Source: Alteromonadaceae bacterium (GTDB lineage: Bacteria > Pseudomonadota > Gammaproteobacteria > Enterobacterales > Alteromonadaceae). From it: 33,851 nucleotides of DNA. Below are positions 1 through 8,099 of the stretch, piece after piece. A program made the translations under genes and the position numbers. Position 1 is the stretch's first letter, and each line of letters starts with the position of its first letter. The DNA lies in the NCBI GenBank assembly GCA_023301705.1, contig JALZUE010000221.1:1-33851 (forward strand), read 5' to 3'. The notes under the pieces are model-generated. The model was not told the DNA's origin and ran no database searches. It saw only the letters and a program-made list of their open reading frames with translations.

Positions 1-1
1 G

Positions 2-1000
2 AATGAATTATCTGATGGTTATAAAACCTTTTTAAGCTTAGTGTCACATGAATACTTTCATACGTGGAATGTTTGTCGCATTAAGCCTGAAGAGTTTGTG
101 CCTTATTCATTAAACGATGAAAGCTACACAGAGCAGTTGTGGGCGTTTGAAGGAATTACCTCATATTATGACGACTTTAGCTTGTTTAGAACAGGCATAG
201 TGTCCTTTGAAGACTATTTAATGTTAAAAAGTAAAACCATTAGTCGTGTGAATCGTGGTCATGGTCAATTAAAGCAAAATTTAATTGAATCAAGTTTTTA
301 TACTTGGACAAAGTTTTATCAGCAAGGCCCTGATGCCGCAAACAATATTGTTAGTTATTACACCAAAGGTTCGTTAATCGCTTTATGGTTAGACTTAACT
401 ATTCGTAAAGCCACAAACGCAACTAAGTCATTAGATGATGTTATGCGTGCGCTTTGGGCTGAATATATTAATCAAGGGTCGAATTATAAAGGCACAAAGC
501 TGAATACTATTGTTGATATTGTTAATCAGTTAATTGCTCGAGATATCTCAAATGAATTTTACCAATTATTAACAAGCAAGGAAGTAGTGCCATTAACCAG
601 CTTATTGGCTGATTTTGGCGTTGAACTAAACAATGTTACCTCTTCATGTTCTGCGTTATTGTCAATGAATACAGAAACGCACAGCCCGTATTTAGGCTTT
701 ATGTTTAAAGAGGCGAAGTTAGGCATAGAAGTTGTTCAGGTTTTAGAAGATTCACCTGCTGAAAAGTCAGGCATTAGTGTTCAAGATAATATTATTGCCA
801 TTGATAATATTGTTGTAACTAAGGGTAATTTCTCAGATGTAGTGAATAACCTAAATCCTAATAACAAGTATAATATTGCTTATATTCGTAACGGTGAATT
901 ATTTACTGGTGTTATTCATCTTTCGTTAGCAATTAAAGAATTAACTCACTTGAAAGTTGTTAATAGCGATAAAGTTAACGCATGGACAAAAATCGTTTGA
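2..1000 (+). CDS. M61-family (glycyl aminopeptidase-like) metallopeptidase with PDZ domain, 5' truncated by window edge
   Basis: This is the C-terminal part of a zinc metallopeptidase. The frame is open from the window edge, so the true start lies outside. The GTG at 41 sits inside the conserved LVSHEYFHTWN segment and is not a start. In the visible protein (about 332 residues) HEYFH supplies the two zinc histidines (residues 16 and 20) and the glutamate catalyst. WAFEGITSYY (glutamate near residue 50) supplies the third ligand, in the usual M61 order. A PDZ-like domain lies near residues 225-310 (LGIEVVQVLEDSPAEKSGI, then DNIIAIDNI), as is normal for M61 enzymes. The family releases N-terminal residues from peptides; the substrate here is unknown. 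A perfect hairpin follows the stop. The family call is firm. Confidence 0.9.
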   Translation, partial: NELSDGYKTFLSLVSHEYFHTWNVCRIKPEEFVPYSLNDESYTEQLWAFEGITSYYDDFSLFRTGIVSFEDYLMLKSKTISRVNRGHGQLKQNLIESSFYTWTKFYQQGPDAANNIVSYYTKGSLIALWLDLTIRKATNATKSLDDVMRALWAEYINQGSNYKGTKLNTIVDIVNQLIARDISNEFYQLLTSKEVVPLTSLLADFGVELNNVTSSCSALLSMNTETHSPYLGFMFKEAKLGIEVVQVLEDSPAEKSGISVQDNIIAIDNIVVTKGNFSDVVNNLNPNNKYNIAYIRNGELFTGVIHLSLAIKELTHLKVVNSDKVNAWTKIV

Positions 1001-1013
1001 TAACTCCTTTGGT

Positions 1014-1038
1014 CAGACCTGTTGGTTTTACAGGTCTG
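1014..1038 (+). terminator. Hairpin downstream of the M61 peptidase gene
   Basis: A perfect 9-bp inverted repeat (CAGACCTGT and ACAGGTCTG, 7-nt loop) begins 14 bases after the peptidase stop codon. There is no immediate T-run behind it, so it is either a weak intrinsic terminator or a processing or stability hairpin. Confidence 0.5.
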
Positions 1039-1146
1039 TAGAGGAGATTTAATAAATTTGTAATTTTTTAGTAATAAAAAGTTCAAAAAATAATAATTTT
1101 TTTATCGTAATAAAAACAGTTATATAGCTTCGGTTATTAACATCTT

Positions 1147-1203
1147 TGTAACAAATTATGAAATTAATGCTTGCTGTCTGCTCTAGATTGGGTAAAGTAT
1201 ATA
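1147..1203 (+). promoter_or_regulatory. Candidate promoter and GacA/UvrY-type upstream element of the CsrB-like RNA
   Basis: TGTAACAAATTATG (1147-1160) resembles the TGTAAG...TTACA boxes bound by GacA/UvrY/VarA upstream of Csr/Rsm RNA genes, though its right half is degenerate. A possible -35 (TTGCTG, 1171-1176) and -10 (TAAAGT, 1193-1198) are 16 bp apart, which would put the RNA start near 1205. All of this is by-eye motif matching. Confidence 0.4.
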
Positions 1204-1204
1204 C

Positions 1205-1550
1205 AGCTACTGAGTAGCGAGATGAATAAGGAAAGAGTTTGCACGGATAGCAAAATATTAAATAACTAATATTATTTAATGCATCTTTTCAGAATATGGA
1301 TGGTTCTCTTACTTCATGGAATGGAAGTGATAATTAAGCCTTTTAGGCATTACGGACTAAAAATAAAGTGTTAGGAAGACCGATTAAAATAAAATTAGCC
1401 ATGGAAGCTACATAATAATAATAGGGTTAGGGTTGTATACAGGGAATGTGTTGAATTTGGTAGGATGCCAATTTAAAAATTAGGAAGTTATCAGTTTATA
1501 TAAACTCATATAACAATATCCGAAAGCGATGGCTATGCCATCGCTTTTTT
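1205..1550 (+). ncRNA. CsrB/CsrC (RsmB)-like CsrA-sequestering small RNA
   Basis: This gene-free stretch of about 346 nt carries 11 GGA triplets (first bases 1230, 1245, 1298, 1318, 1323, 1354, 1374, 1403, 1443, 1463, 1483), several in ACGGA or AGGA contexts. At least five sit in loops of short perfect hairpins: TTTGC/GCAAA around ACGGATA (1238-1254), AGAA/TTCT (1291-1307), ACTTC/GAAGT (1311-1328), TAGC/GCTA around CATGGAA (1396-1410) and TTGG/CCAA around TAGGATG (1457-1471). It ends in a strong intrinsic terminator. GGA in hairpin loops is the known binding signal for CsrA. The length is close to E. coli CsrB (about 369 nt). It lies directly upstream of yihI, the position csrC holds in E. 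coli. The 5' end is inferred from a weak promoter and may shift by tens of bases. I leave the symbol blank because CsrB and CsrC cannot be told apart here. Confidence 0.78.
1523..1550 (+). terminator. Rho-independent terminator of the CsrB-like RNA
   Basis: A perfect 11-bp stem (AAAGCGATGGC with GCCATCGCTTT) has a 3-nt loop TAT and runs straight into a T-tract (1545-1550). It is one of the strongest terminators in the window. No protein gene ends nearby upstream, which itself argues for a non-coding transcript. Confidence 0.9.
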
Positions 1551-1638
1551 CCTTTCTGGCAGGTTATTTTTTATCACACTACTACTTCGTTGATGTTTAC
1601 AGTAAAATACCCTTAATTAATTTCTTCGAGTACCTAAC

Positions 1639-2244
1639 ATGACACGTTCAAAAAAATCTAGAAAGCCGGGCGCTAGCTCTGGCAGCGTTCCAAAACCTCG
1701 CCAATCAGATAAAGATGCATTAGCACTACTTAAAGAAAAGCGTACCAGAAAAAAAACTGGTAATAAACCAGGTACTCGCCAAAACGTTATTAACAATAAT
1801 GCAGAATCTAAGGGCAGTAATGTAGCTAAAGACCCTCGTATAGGGAGCAAAAAACCAATAGTTTTAGGTACAAAAATAGAAGCTAAAGTTGAAAAGCCGA
1901 ATAAAAAAATTGAACGTAAACAAAATACTGCATCAATTAAAGTGATTGAACCTCAGCAAAATAATTTACAAGCTGCGATAGAGAATATTGAGAACGATCA
2001 AACTTTATTAGCTATTCTTGCCAAACAAGAAGATGATTTAGCGTTAACAGAGTCAGAAGTAAATTATTACAATGAATTAATGGCTAAGCATGAAGAGCTT
2101 AGTCAAAAGTTAGGCTTAACTGATGATGAAGAGCCAATATCGCAAGCAACTAGCTTATCTGAAGATGACCTTTGGAGTAAGTTTAACGACAGTGACTTTG
2201 ATGATGATTTTAGTAATGACTTTGACGACTCTAAGGAGAACTAA
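1639..2244 (+). CDS. yihI: YihI family, Der (EngA) GTPase-activating protein
   Basis: YihI stimulates the GTPase Der, which acts in maturation of the 50S ribosomal subunit. The 201-residue product has the family layout. A lysine/arginine-rich start (TRSKKSRKPG) is followed by the conserved stretch around LLKEKRTRKKTGNKPGTR. A helical core near residues 115-160 (LALTESEVNYYNELMAKHEELSQKLGL) comes next, then a strongly acidic tail (DDDFSNDFDDSKEN). It is somewhat longer than the E. coli protein (169 residues), with a low-complexity middle. The DUF2489 gene follows 6 bp later, so the two are probably co-transcribed. No clear Shine-Dalgarno sequence precedes the ATG. Location just after a Csr-type RNA matches the csrC-yihI order in enterobacteria. 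Confidence 0.9.
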   Translation: MTRSKKSRKPGASSGSVPKPRQSDKDALALLKEKRTRKKTGNKPGTRQNVINNNAESKGSNVAKDPRIGSKKPIVLGTKIEAKVEKPNKKIERKQNTASIKVIEPQQNNLQAAIENIENDQTLLAILAKQEDDLALTESEVNYYNELMAKHEELSQKLGLTDDEEPISQATSLSEDDLWSKFNDSDFDDDFSNDFDDSKEN

Positions 2245-2250
2245 GTTAGT

Positions 2251-2748
2251 ATGAATATTTCTACCGCAACTATTGTTCTTTTAATTGTTGGCGCGCTAAT
2301 TATTATTAGCTTGGGCATTTATGCCGGTAAGTTAATATCTCAATTAAAAACTCAACGTGAACGTCAAGCTCGTGAGCAAGAAGCATTAAAGAAAGGGCAA
2401 CATAAGCACGATATAAAAGTGACTGAAAGTGTTCTTATTATTGTTAGAGCGATGAAAGAAGAGCAGTGCGATTTTTCTGAAGGTTGTTGGCGTTTATCTG
2501 TATTACTTGATTCATTAAAAACAACCAGCGGGCTAAGTGAGCAATTCCCTGCTATTTTTGAGTTATATAACCAAATTAAGCACATGCAAATTCTTGATAG
2601 TAGAAAAGCATTAACAAAGAAAGATCGTATGAAGCAAGACTTTGAGCGAATGAAAGCAGAAACTGCATTGTATGATGATATTAATAAAGACTTAACGTTA
2701 TTATTACAACATGCTCAAGAACGCTTATCGGTATTAAAAAGCGCGTAA
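2251..2748 (+). CDS. DUF2489-family single-pass membrane protein
   Basis: This is a 165-residue protein of unknown function that usually accompanies yihI in Vibrio and related genera. Residues about 6-29 form one transmembrane helix (ATIVLLIVGALIIISLGIYAG). A basic, charged helix follows (QLKTQRERQAREQEALKKGQ). The rest is cytosolic and mostly helical, with conserved-looking CDFSEGCWRLSVLLD and a C-terminal coiled segment. Its tight spacing to yihI (6 bp) implies one operon. The stop codon overlaps a short GC-rich hairpin. No catalytic motif is visible. The family assignment is from memory of the sequence pattern and its neighbourhood. Confidence 0.8.
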   Translation: MNISTATIVLLIVGALIIISLGIYAGKLISQLKTQRERQAREQEALKKGQHKHDIKVTESVLIIVRAMKEEQCDFSEGCWRLSVLLDSLKTTSGLSEQFPAIFELYNQIKHMQILDSRKALTKKDRMKQDFERMKAETALYDDINKDLTLLLQHAQERLSVLKSA

Positions 2749-2759
2749 ACTAACGCGCT
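2740..2759 (+). terminator. Hairpin overlapping the DUF2489 stop codon
   Basis: A 7-bp stem (AGCGCGT with ACGCGCT, 6-nt loop) covers the last codons and stop of the DUF2489 gene and is followed by ATTATT. It is a plausible weak terminator. Confidence 0.45.
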
Positions 2760-2835
2760 ATTATTGGCTGTTATATAAAAATATCATTAATTACTTTAAT
2801 AGTTACCTCACAAGTTCAACCAACCTACTTAAGAG

Positions 2836-2872
2836 AATGTTAAATGCTAATCATTAATTAGCATTTAACATT
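2836..2872. terminator. 16-bp perfect hairpin between convergent genes, overlapping the 3' end of the VC0807-family gene
   Basis: AATGTTAAATGCTAAT and its exact reverse complement flank a 5-nt loop (CATTA). The right arm encodes the last residues of the minus-strand gene and the loop holds its stop codon. It separates convergent genes and may serve both, but neither side has a T-run, so it could instead protect the 3' end. Confidence 0.5.
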
Positions 2873-3564
2873 TCATCAAACTTCATACCCGTTAACTTAG
2901 TAATAATCTTTACTACATAGAATAAAATACCAAACATCATGATTAATGATGGAATGACAATGACAGGGTAGCTAATTAAGGTCATTTGTCCTAATTGCTC
3001 GTTAAACTCTGTTGTACCTGCAGGGCTAGTGACAATCCATTTAGCTAACACGTAATTCATGACTGATGAAAAAACAAAAGTGAGTGCTAATACTAAATTT
3101 GCTTTACTCATTTTTTGCTTAAAAGTATTCGTATTCTCTGCTTTTTCTAGTGCATCGTAAATATCGTCAATTTTAAAAACCAAGTTATTTAATAACAGCT
3201 TTGCCAATAAAGGTTTACCCCAAAAACCCGATATTAATACGATAATACCTATAATTGCGGGTATAGCCGCTTCTTTAATTGCAAGCCATTCTACATTTAG
3301 TTCAAATAGTGCAATACCACCTGTTAATAGAGTACTAATAAATCCGAGCAAAGAAATATAATTTAATGACTTCACTTTAATAAAGTCGTAAATAGCATAA
3401 CCAACAGGGAAGGCTAAAGCGACAATCAGTCCATTTACCGATCCTAAGTATTCCGGACTTGAAAACTTCATTAAAATAATTGAAGGAATAATAATATTGA
3501 AAACAAGCTCAAGTAATGAATTGTTTTTTTTAGGCTCGCTTGAATTTTTCTGTGATGTGGTCAT
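2854..3564 (-). CDS. VC0807-family integral membrane protein
   Basis: This 236-residue protein has about six hydrophobic segments (near residues 18-32, 42-62, 70-88, 98-115, 152-175 and 198-222) and a charged cytosolic loop around residues 128-150 (KIDDIYDALEKAENTNTFKQK). The N-terminal pattern (LLELVFNIIIPSIILMKFS, then ALAFPVGYAIYDF) and the AIKEAAIPAIIG segment match the VC0807 family, distantly similar to septation protein A (YciB). Function is unknown. It stands alone on the minus strand. Its last codons lie inside a perfect hairpin. I am fairly sure of the family and cannot say what it does. Confidence 0.75.
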   Translation of the reverse strand: MTTSQKNSSEPKKNNSLLELVFNIIIPSIILMKFSSPEYLGSVNGLIVALAFPVGYAIYDFIKVKSLNYISLLGFISTLLTGGIALFELNVEWLAIKEAAIPAIIGIIVLISGFWGKPLLAKLLLNNLVFKIDDIYDALEKAENTNTFKQKMSKANLVLALTFVFSSVMNYVLAKWIVTSPAGTTEFNEQLGQMTLISYPVIVIPSLIMMFGILFYVVKIITKLTGMKFDEMLNAN

Positions 3565-3761
3565 TAACTTTCCGTAAGGTTTGACTAATTATGTTTCTTT
3601 ATAAGGTGGATTATGCATAAAAGTGAGTGAAATTGATACGGTCAATAAGTTATAGGTTTGCGATTTATTTAAGAAATTATAAATGAAAAAACCATACTTA
3701 TTTTATGGTCATATAGTTTTTTTGTACTACAATTATATTTAATATTGTTTTTTTGAATGAT

Positions 3762-3785
3762 GAAACATAATTTATTTTATGTTTC
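3762..3785. repeat. 9-bp inverted repeat upstream of the chemoreceptor at 3833
   Basis: GAAACATAA and TTATGTTTC flank a 6-nt AT-rich spacer, about 50 bp before the chemoreceptor start. It could be an operator. The rest of the 268-bp gap (3565-3832) is AT-rich, with one weaker dyad (3691-3709) followed by T-rich sequence and nothing else recognised. Confidence 0.35.
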
Positions 3786-3832
3786 TCGTGCTTTTTCGAA
3801 AGTTGTATTCAGTAAATAAAGGTTTTTAGTAA

Positions 3833-5494
3833 ATGAAAAAATTGTCATTAGTACAAGTAATAATCGTATTGGCGTTAATGTTATTCAGTATACAATTGGT
3901 TAGTAGTACTATTTCTATTATCAGAATAAGTACAATGGGAGCTAGTATTGAAAAGGTAGAAAAGTTATTAATACCTTTAACCGAAAATATTACGTTAATG
4001 ACAGAACATCAGCTTCTACAAGAAATTGAATTTGAAAGAGCATTAAGGTTTTCATTAACACAAAAGCATAATGCCAATGAACACTTCACATATGCGACAA
4101 ATAAATTTCGTACATTAGATTCTAAAATCAGAGATGAATTTGATACTAGCTATCGATTGTTAGAAATGGCAATCACTGAACTCGATGCTAAAAAATATCA
4201 AGAAGAATTTAATCTATTAAAGCAAGACTTTAGTTGGCTTAAAGAAAATAGACAGGCTTGGATCGACAGTATAGAAAGCATATTTAAGTTACTAGATGAA
4301 AAACAAATAGACGAAGCATATAGTGCATTACCAACAGTTGAAAACCAAGCTCTCGCATTAGAAGAAAAGATTGTTCATTTATTAAATACGGTCGAAGAAT
4401 TAACTAAACATACTATCCATGAATTAAAGTTAGAAGAGCAAAGCATTCTAATCTTTTCCTTAATTGCGTTAGCATTTTCATTTATCACTGCAATCTTAAT
4501 GACACGTTATGTCACGAATAACCTTAAACGTGATATTGAACAACTAAGAAAAGTGATTACTTATATTTCAAATGGTGATCTTGTTAGTAAACCAGAATCT
4601 CGTTTAGGCGATGAATTTTCTATTGATATTATGCGAAACAATTTACATGAAACGTTAAGCATTGTAGGTACTAGTGCAGAAGATATGTATAAATCTAGTA
4701 CAGCACTGGCAAAAGTCAGTGAAAGCGTTAGCCATGATGTAGACCAGCAGGCAATAGAAATAGAGCAAATATCATCTGCGATGACAGAAATGGAAGCAAC
4801 GTCTGTCGAAGTTGCACGTCATGCTGAAAGTACGCAATTATCGACTAGTAATGTAGCGACTAAAGCAAATGAAAGTATTGTTATCATTGATAATGCTGTA
4901 GAACTTATTGTTGAATTAACTAATAGTTTGGGTAGTTCTAGCGATAAAATTAAAGAGTTAGAAGATCACTGTAATCAAATTAGTTCAGTACTTGATATTA
5001 TTAAAGGCATTGCAGATCAAACTAATTTACTCGCGTTAAATGCGGCTATTGAAGCGGCTCGTGCTGGCGAACAAGGTCGTGGTTTTGCTGTAGTTGCTGA
5101 TGAAGTACGCAATTTAGCTAAGCGAACTCAAGAGTCAACCGTTGAAATTGAAAGTATCGTAGAACTATTTACCGGTAGTACACATGAAGCTGTTGTTTTG
5201 ATGTCTGAAAGTACAGAGCAAGGCAATGCTAGTAAAGTTGCTACAGCAGAAGCACACGATCGCATTGCTGAAATTCAAAGAGCTATTACTGAAATTAACG
5301 ATATGAATAATCAAATAGCAACAGCAGCAGAGCAACAATCTTGTACATCACAAGAGTTATCACAAAATACGATTAACATTAATAAACTAGCAAACCATAG
5401 TTTAGAGTCTGTTTCACAAGTTTATACTTCTTCTGAAGAGATAGAGAAAATATCAACACAATTACAAAATAAATTGACTCAATTTATTTTGTAA
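3833..5494 (+). CDS. Methyl-accepting chemotaxis protein with helical periplasmic sensor
   Basis: This is a membrane chemoreceptor that signals through CheA/CheW. Of 553 residues, TM1 is about 6-30 and a wholly helical periplasmic region spans about 35-200. That region resembles a four-helix-bundle sensor rather than Cache. TM2 is about 205-227, the HAMP region about 228-285, and the long cytoplasmic coiled coil runs to the C-terminus. The signalling tip is intact near 393-432 ([20 protein letters not shown], then [20 protein letters not shown]). No C-terminal pentapeptide tether for CheR/CheB is seen. The gene is monocistronic by spacing. A ligand cannot be inferred. Start ATG at 3833 gives a proper short N-terminal tail before TM1. 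Confidence 0.93.
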   Translation: MKKLSLVQVIIVLALMLFSIQLVSSTISIIRISTMGASIEKVEKLLIPLTENITLMTEHQLLQEIEFERALRFSLTQKHNANEHFTYATNKFRTLDSKIRDEFDTSYRLLEMAITELDAKKYQEEFNLLKQDFSWLKENRQAWIDSIESIFKLLDEKQIDEAYSALPTVENQALALEEKIVHLLNTVEELTKHTIHELKLEEQSILIFSLIALAFSFITAILMTRYVTNNLKRDIEQLRKVITYISNGDLVSKPESRLGDEFSIDIMRNNLHETLSIVGTSAEDMYKSSTALAKVSESVSHDVDQQAIEIEQISSAMTEMEATSVEVARHAESTQLSTSNVATKANESIVIIDNAVELIVELTNSLGSSSDKIKELEDHCNQISSVLDIIKGIADQTNLLALNAAIEAARAGEQGRGFAVVADEVRNLAKRTQESTVEIESIVELFTGSTHEAVVLMSESTEQGNASKVATAEAHDRIAEIQRAITEINDMNNQIATAAEQQSCTSQELSQNTININKLANHSLESVSQVYTSSEEIEKISTQLQNKLTQFIL

Positions 5495-5669
5495 TTTATT
5501 TACTAAAGCGATACCAAGTCTTTATGTTTTTTAATATTTAGGTTTGGTATCTACTGGTATTGTTAATTTATTCCTGCCTACCTGTACATTACCGTAAAAC
5601 TTAACCTCAAAATACTCACAGTTCTTGTTAACCTTTATGATAAAGTAATCTCATAACAATAATAAATGT

Positions 5670-5697
5670 TGCCTTATTTTATGTAAAATCAAAGGCA
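5670..5697. promoter_or_regulatory. Interrupted palindrome upstream of the alginate lyase gene
   Basis: TGCCTT-ATTTTA is mirrored by TAAAAT-(CA)-AAGGCA around a 2-bp centre, about 31 bp before the lyase start. No T-run follows, so an operator is more likely than a terminator for the upstream chemoreceptor. The regulator is unknown. The same gap (5495-5728) also holds a long-range dyad GATACCAA/TTGGTATC at 5510-5551. Confidence 0.4.
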
Positions 5698-5728
5698 TCA
5701 TGTCTCTTAAAATAAATGGTATGAAATT

Positions 5729-6808
5729 ATGAATTTAAAAAAAATGCTAGCGCCTTGTGGCGCTATTGCTTTGAGTACAATCGTATTATCAGGTTGTAAT
5801 GATGATAGTTCAAAGAAAATAGAAGAACAAAAGGTGATGTTTCCTGCAGAAAAGTTTGATTTATCAAAATGGAAAATAGCTATCCCAACGGATGCTGATA
5901 ATAACGGTAAAGTTGATGAAGTTAGTGTAAAAGCAATGCAAAGTTTTCAACACCCTGATTATTTCTATTTGAACAGCGAAGGGCATATGGTGTTCTCTGC
6001 ACCGAACAAAGCATTTACCACACCTAATTCAAGTAATACGCGAAGTGAACTACACCAACTACTTGATAGTGCGACTGCAGACGCTAAGGCGCCATCGAAT
6101 AACTTTACTGTTAAATCAAATAAGCGCGCTAGTGAATTTGGCCAAATAGGTGGTAATTTACAGGCAACACTTAACGTAAACCATGTTGCTAAGCGTGCAG
6201 GCAACCCTGAAAAATTTCCTGCATATTCTGTTGTTGTTGGTCAAATACATGCAGGTAAAGATCAAGTACTTATTGCTGAAGGTGAAGGCTATGGTTGGGG
6301 CAATGAACCGTTAAAAATTTACTTTAAAAAATTTCCTGAGCACGAATATGGCTCTGTTTTTTGGACATATGAACGTAACTTAGCCAAGAAAAACCCAGCA
6401 CGTACTGATATCGCTTACCCAGTTTGGGGTAATACATGGGATAAAACAGATAAACCTGGCGAGCAAGGTATTGCGCTCAATGAGAGCTTTAGTTATGAAG
6501 TGAATGTTGTTGGCGATGTAATGTCATTAACCTTCACTACGGCTCGCCATGGCAGTGTTAATTACGAAATTAACTTAGCAAATAATGTTAATGCTTACGG
6601 TGAGGTTGATGCGCTTGATCACCCTCATGGTTATGCTGGCGATTGGAACTTCTTTAAGGCTGGTGCATATAACCAATGTAGTACTAAAGATGCAGAAGGC
6701 TTTTGGTACGCGGCATGTTTAGGCACAGGTGACTGGGCAATAGATAAAGCGAATGGTGATTATACACAAGTAACATTTTCACGTTTAGAAACGGGTGTTG
6801 CTAAATAG
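5729..6808 (+). CDS. Polysaccharide lyase family 7 alginate lyase, predicted lipoprotein
   Basis: This enzyme is predicted to cleave alginate by beta-elimination. A lipoprotein signal ends in the lipobox LSGC (Cys23), with Asn at +2, so outer-membrane anchoring is expected. The PL7 signatures are in order: RSELHQ (105-110), QIH (172-174) and FFKAGAYNQ (308-316), which together hold the family's Arg, Gln, His and Tyr active-site residues. QIH, rather than QVH, is associated in this family with preference for guluronate-containing blocks. An N-terminal DADNNGKVDEV stretch is common in PL7 enzymes and could bind calcium. It is a single-domain enzyme of usual length (359 aa). No other alginate genes are visible; the convergent DcaP-type porin may or may not be related. 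Confidence 0.93.
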   Translation: MNLKKMLAPCGAIALSTIVLSGCNDDSSKKIEEQKVMFPAEKFDLSKWKIAIPTDADNNGKVDEVSVKAMQSFQHPDYFYLNSEGHMVFSAPNKAFTTPNSSNTRSELHQLLDSATADAKAPSNNFTVKSNKRASEFGQIGGNLQATLNVNHVAKRAGNPEKFPAYSVVVGQIHAGKDQVLIAEGEGYGWGNEPLKIYFKKFPEHEYGSVFWTYERNLAKKNPARTDIAYPVWGNTWDKTDKPGEQGIALNESFSYEVNVVGDVMSLTFTTARHGSVNYEINLANNVNAYGEVDALDHPHGYAGDWNFFKAGAYNQCSTKDAEGFWYAACLGTGDWAIDKANGDYTQVTFSRLETGVAK

Positions 6809-6831
6809 TTATTAATTTTTTGTTTTTTGTA

Positions 6832-6860
6832 AAAAAGGGCTACATTATGTAGCCCTTTTT
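6832..6860. terminator. Bidirectional terminator between the alginate lyase and DcaP-type porin genes
   Basis: A perfect 13-bp stem (AAAAAGGGCTACA with TGTAGCCCTTTTT, loop TTA) has A- and T-tracts on its two sides, so it can stop transcription of both convergent genes. Confidence 0.9.
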
Positions 6861-6912
6861 ATATGTATTAATTTAGTTATTAGTAAATAACTTCTTACGT
6901 ATTTTTAATAAC

Positions 6913-7995
6913 TTACAGTACAAACTTTGCTGTTAGTTGGAAATACGTTGAGTCTGCATCTCTAGGAGCGCTTCCTGAGATATCTTGTTTTTGATCAAAA
7001 ACACCTAGCTCTGCACCAAATGATAACTTCGGTGTATAGTTTTTGAATATATTGATTGCATAATGCGAACGATCTGCATCTGATTCATCGGTTGTCGCAT
7101 TACCATAAAAAATAGTACTTCTTACATTGTCTGACCAAAAGTGACGATAAGCTACAACGTATGCGGTAGTATCCTCAACTTCACCGTCAAATATATCAAA
7201 CGCTGATGTTGTACCTACATAACGGCCTAACTCACCTTTACTGACCGTAAAGCGAAAATCATCTTTACCAACGGTTTTAATGCGACCAGCAATATTAAAG
7301 CCTAATGAAGTATCATCAAATTCATCACCAGCATCATTTGTGGTATTTAATTGACGTGCTAAACCAGCAAAAGAGACATTACCCCAATCACCTTTTAAGC
7401 TATATTTTACTACAAGATCTGGAAGTGCATCGTTATCCGGATCTTCTTGTATTTCACTCCCCGAATTACTAAACGTTTCAGGGTTTTCTAGGGCGATTTC
7501 GAAGCCGCCGTTAGTATAACGAATTTGTGAGTTACGTAAGAATGATTCAGCAACATGAGGACCACCAAAGTCAGCGCTTTCGACTAACGAGCTGGTATTC
7601 ATAAATGTTGACCATGTTTGACCAACAAGTATATTTTTATATTTGATAAAAGCATGGCGTATTCTTGGATTAGATGAATTTGAAATAACCTGATTACCAC
7701 CACCACCGAAAAAATCAAGTTCAATAAAACCGGTTACATCACCGTGTTGGTACTTGGTATTAAAGCGGGTTTCATTTACTAAAAACCTGGTTTGGGTATT
7801 ATTGTCTTCAGTAACAGTACCTGTACCAATAAAAAAATCTTTATAAGCAATATCTCCACTGACAGTACGAGAATCTGCTTTGATGAAACCACCAAATGTA
7901 ATGGTATCTTTATCTGTTAGTTTTATTTCATAAGCTGCATTGGCAACGCTTGCTATAGAGAGTAATCCACTTGCTAAGAGTATTTTATTGAACAT
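6913..7995 (-). CDS. DcaP-like trimeric outer-membrane porin
   Basis: This is a 360-residue beta-barrel protein. A signal peptide (about residues 1-20, ending SVANA) is followed by alternating strands and a C-terminal aromatic/hydrophobic strand ending in a leucine (YFQLTAKFVL), as expected of outer-membrane barrels. The pattern TITFGGFIKAD near the mature N-terminus and GQTWSTFMN, then DFGGPHVAE, resembles the DcaP porin family, which passes small carboxylates and similar solutes. A good RBS (AGGAAAG) precedes the ATG. It lies 104 bp after acs on the same strand but has its own likely promoter with a TATAAT box and a dyad. The solute is unknown; alginate-derived acids or acetate-like acids are possible given the neighbours, but this is inference. 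Confidence 0.82.
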   Translation of the reverse strand: MFNKILLASGLLSIASVANAAYEIKLTDKDTITFGGFIKADSRTVSGDIAYKDFFIGTGTVTEDNNTQTRFLVNETRFNTKYQHGDVTGFIELDFFGGGGNQVISNSSNPRIRHAFIKYKNILVGQTWSTFMNTSSLVESADFGGPHVAESFLRNSQIRYTNGGFEIALENPETFSNSGSEIQEDPDNDALPDLVVKYSLKGDWGNVSFAGLARQLNTTNDAGDEFDDTSLGFNIAGRIKTVGKDDFRFTVSKGELGRYVGTTSAFDIFDGEVEDTTAYVVAYRHFWSDNVRSTIFYGNATTDESDADRSHYAINIFKNYTPKLSFGAELGVFDQKQDISGSAPRDADSTYFQLTAKFVL

Positions 7996-8019
7996 TTGCT
8001 TTCCTTTTTTATATTATAT

Positions 8020-8047
8020 GTTGAGAGCTACAAATGTGACTCTCAAC
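8020..8047 (-). promoter_or_regulatory. Dyad next to the -10 box of the DcaP-type porin promoter
   Basis: GTTGAGAG and CTCTCAAC (exact complements) are 12 bp apart. On the minus strand a TATAAT hexamer (8018-8013) follows the inner arm at once, so a protein bound here would cover the -20 to -45 region of the porin promoter. It could alternatively be an acs 3' hairpin, but it lacks a T-run. Confidence 0.4.
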
Positions 8048-8099
8048 TATTAGTTAAAAAATTAAATCGCACTATTGTCTTTTAATTTTTGTTTCATGT

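Noticed and set aside
41-1000. GTG at 41 as the start of the M61 peptidase
   Set aside because: The frame is open to the window edge and the GTG codon falls inside the conserved segment before HEYFH; the zinc site would be at the very N-terminus.
1617-1850. 77-residue minus-strand open frame overlapping the start of yihI
   Set aside because: It is a complement of the basic N-terminal part of yihI with no RBS or family resemblance.
3691-3709. Dyad ACCATA/TATGGT followed by T-rich sequence upstream of the chemoreceptor at 3833
   Set aside because: The stem is only 6 bp and all A/T-rich flanks here have runs of T; there is no gene whose end it would serve on either strand.
5510-5551. GATACCAA/TTGGTATC as a terminator of the chemoreceptor ending at 5494
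   Set aside because: The loop is 26 nt and no T-tract follows; kept only as a remark.
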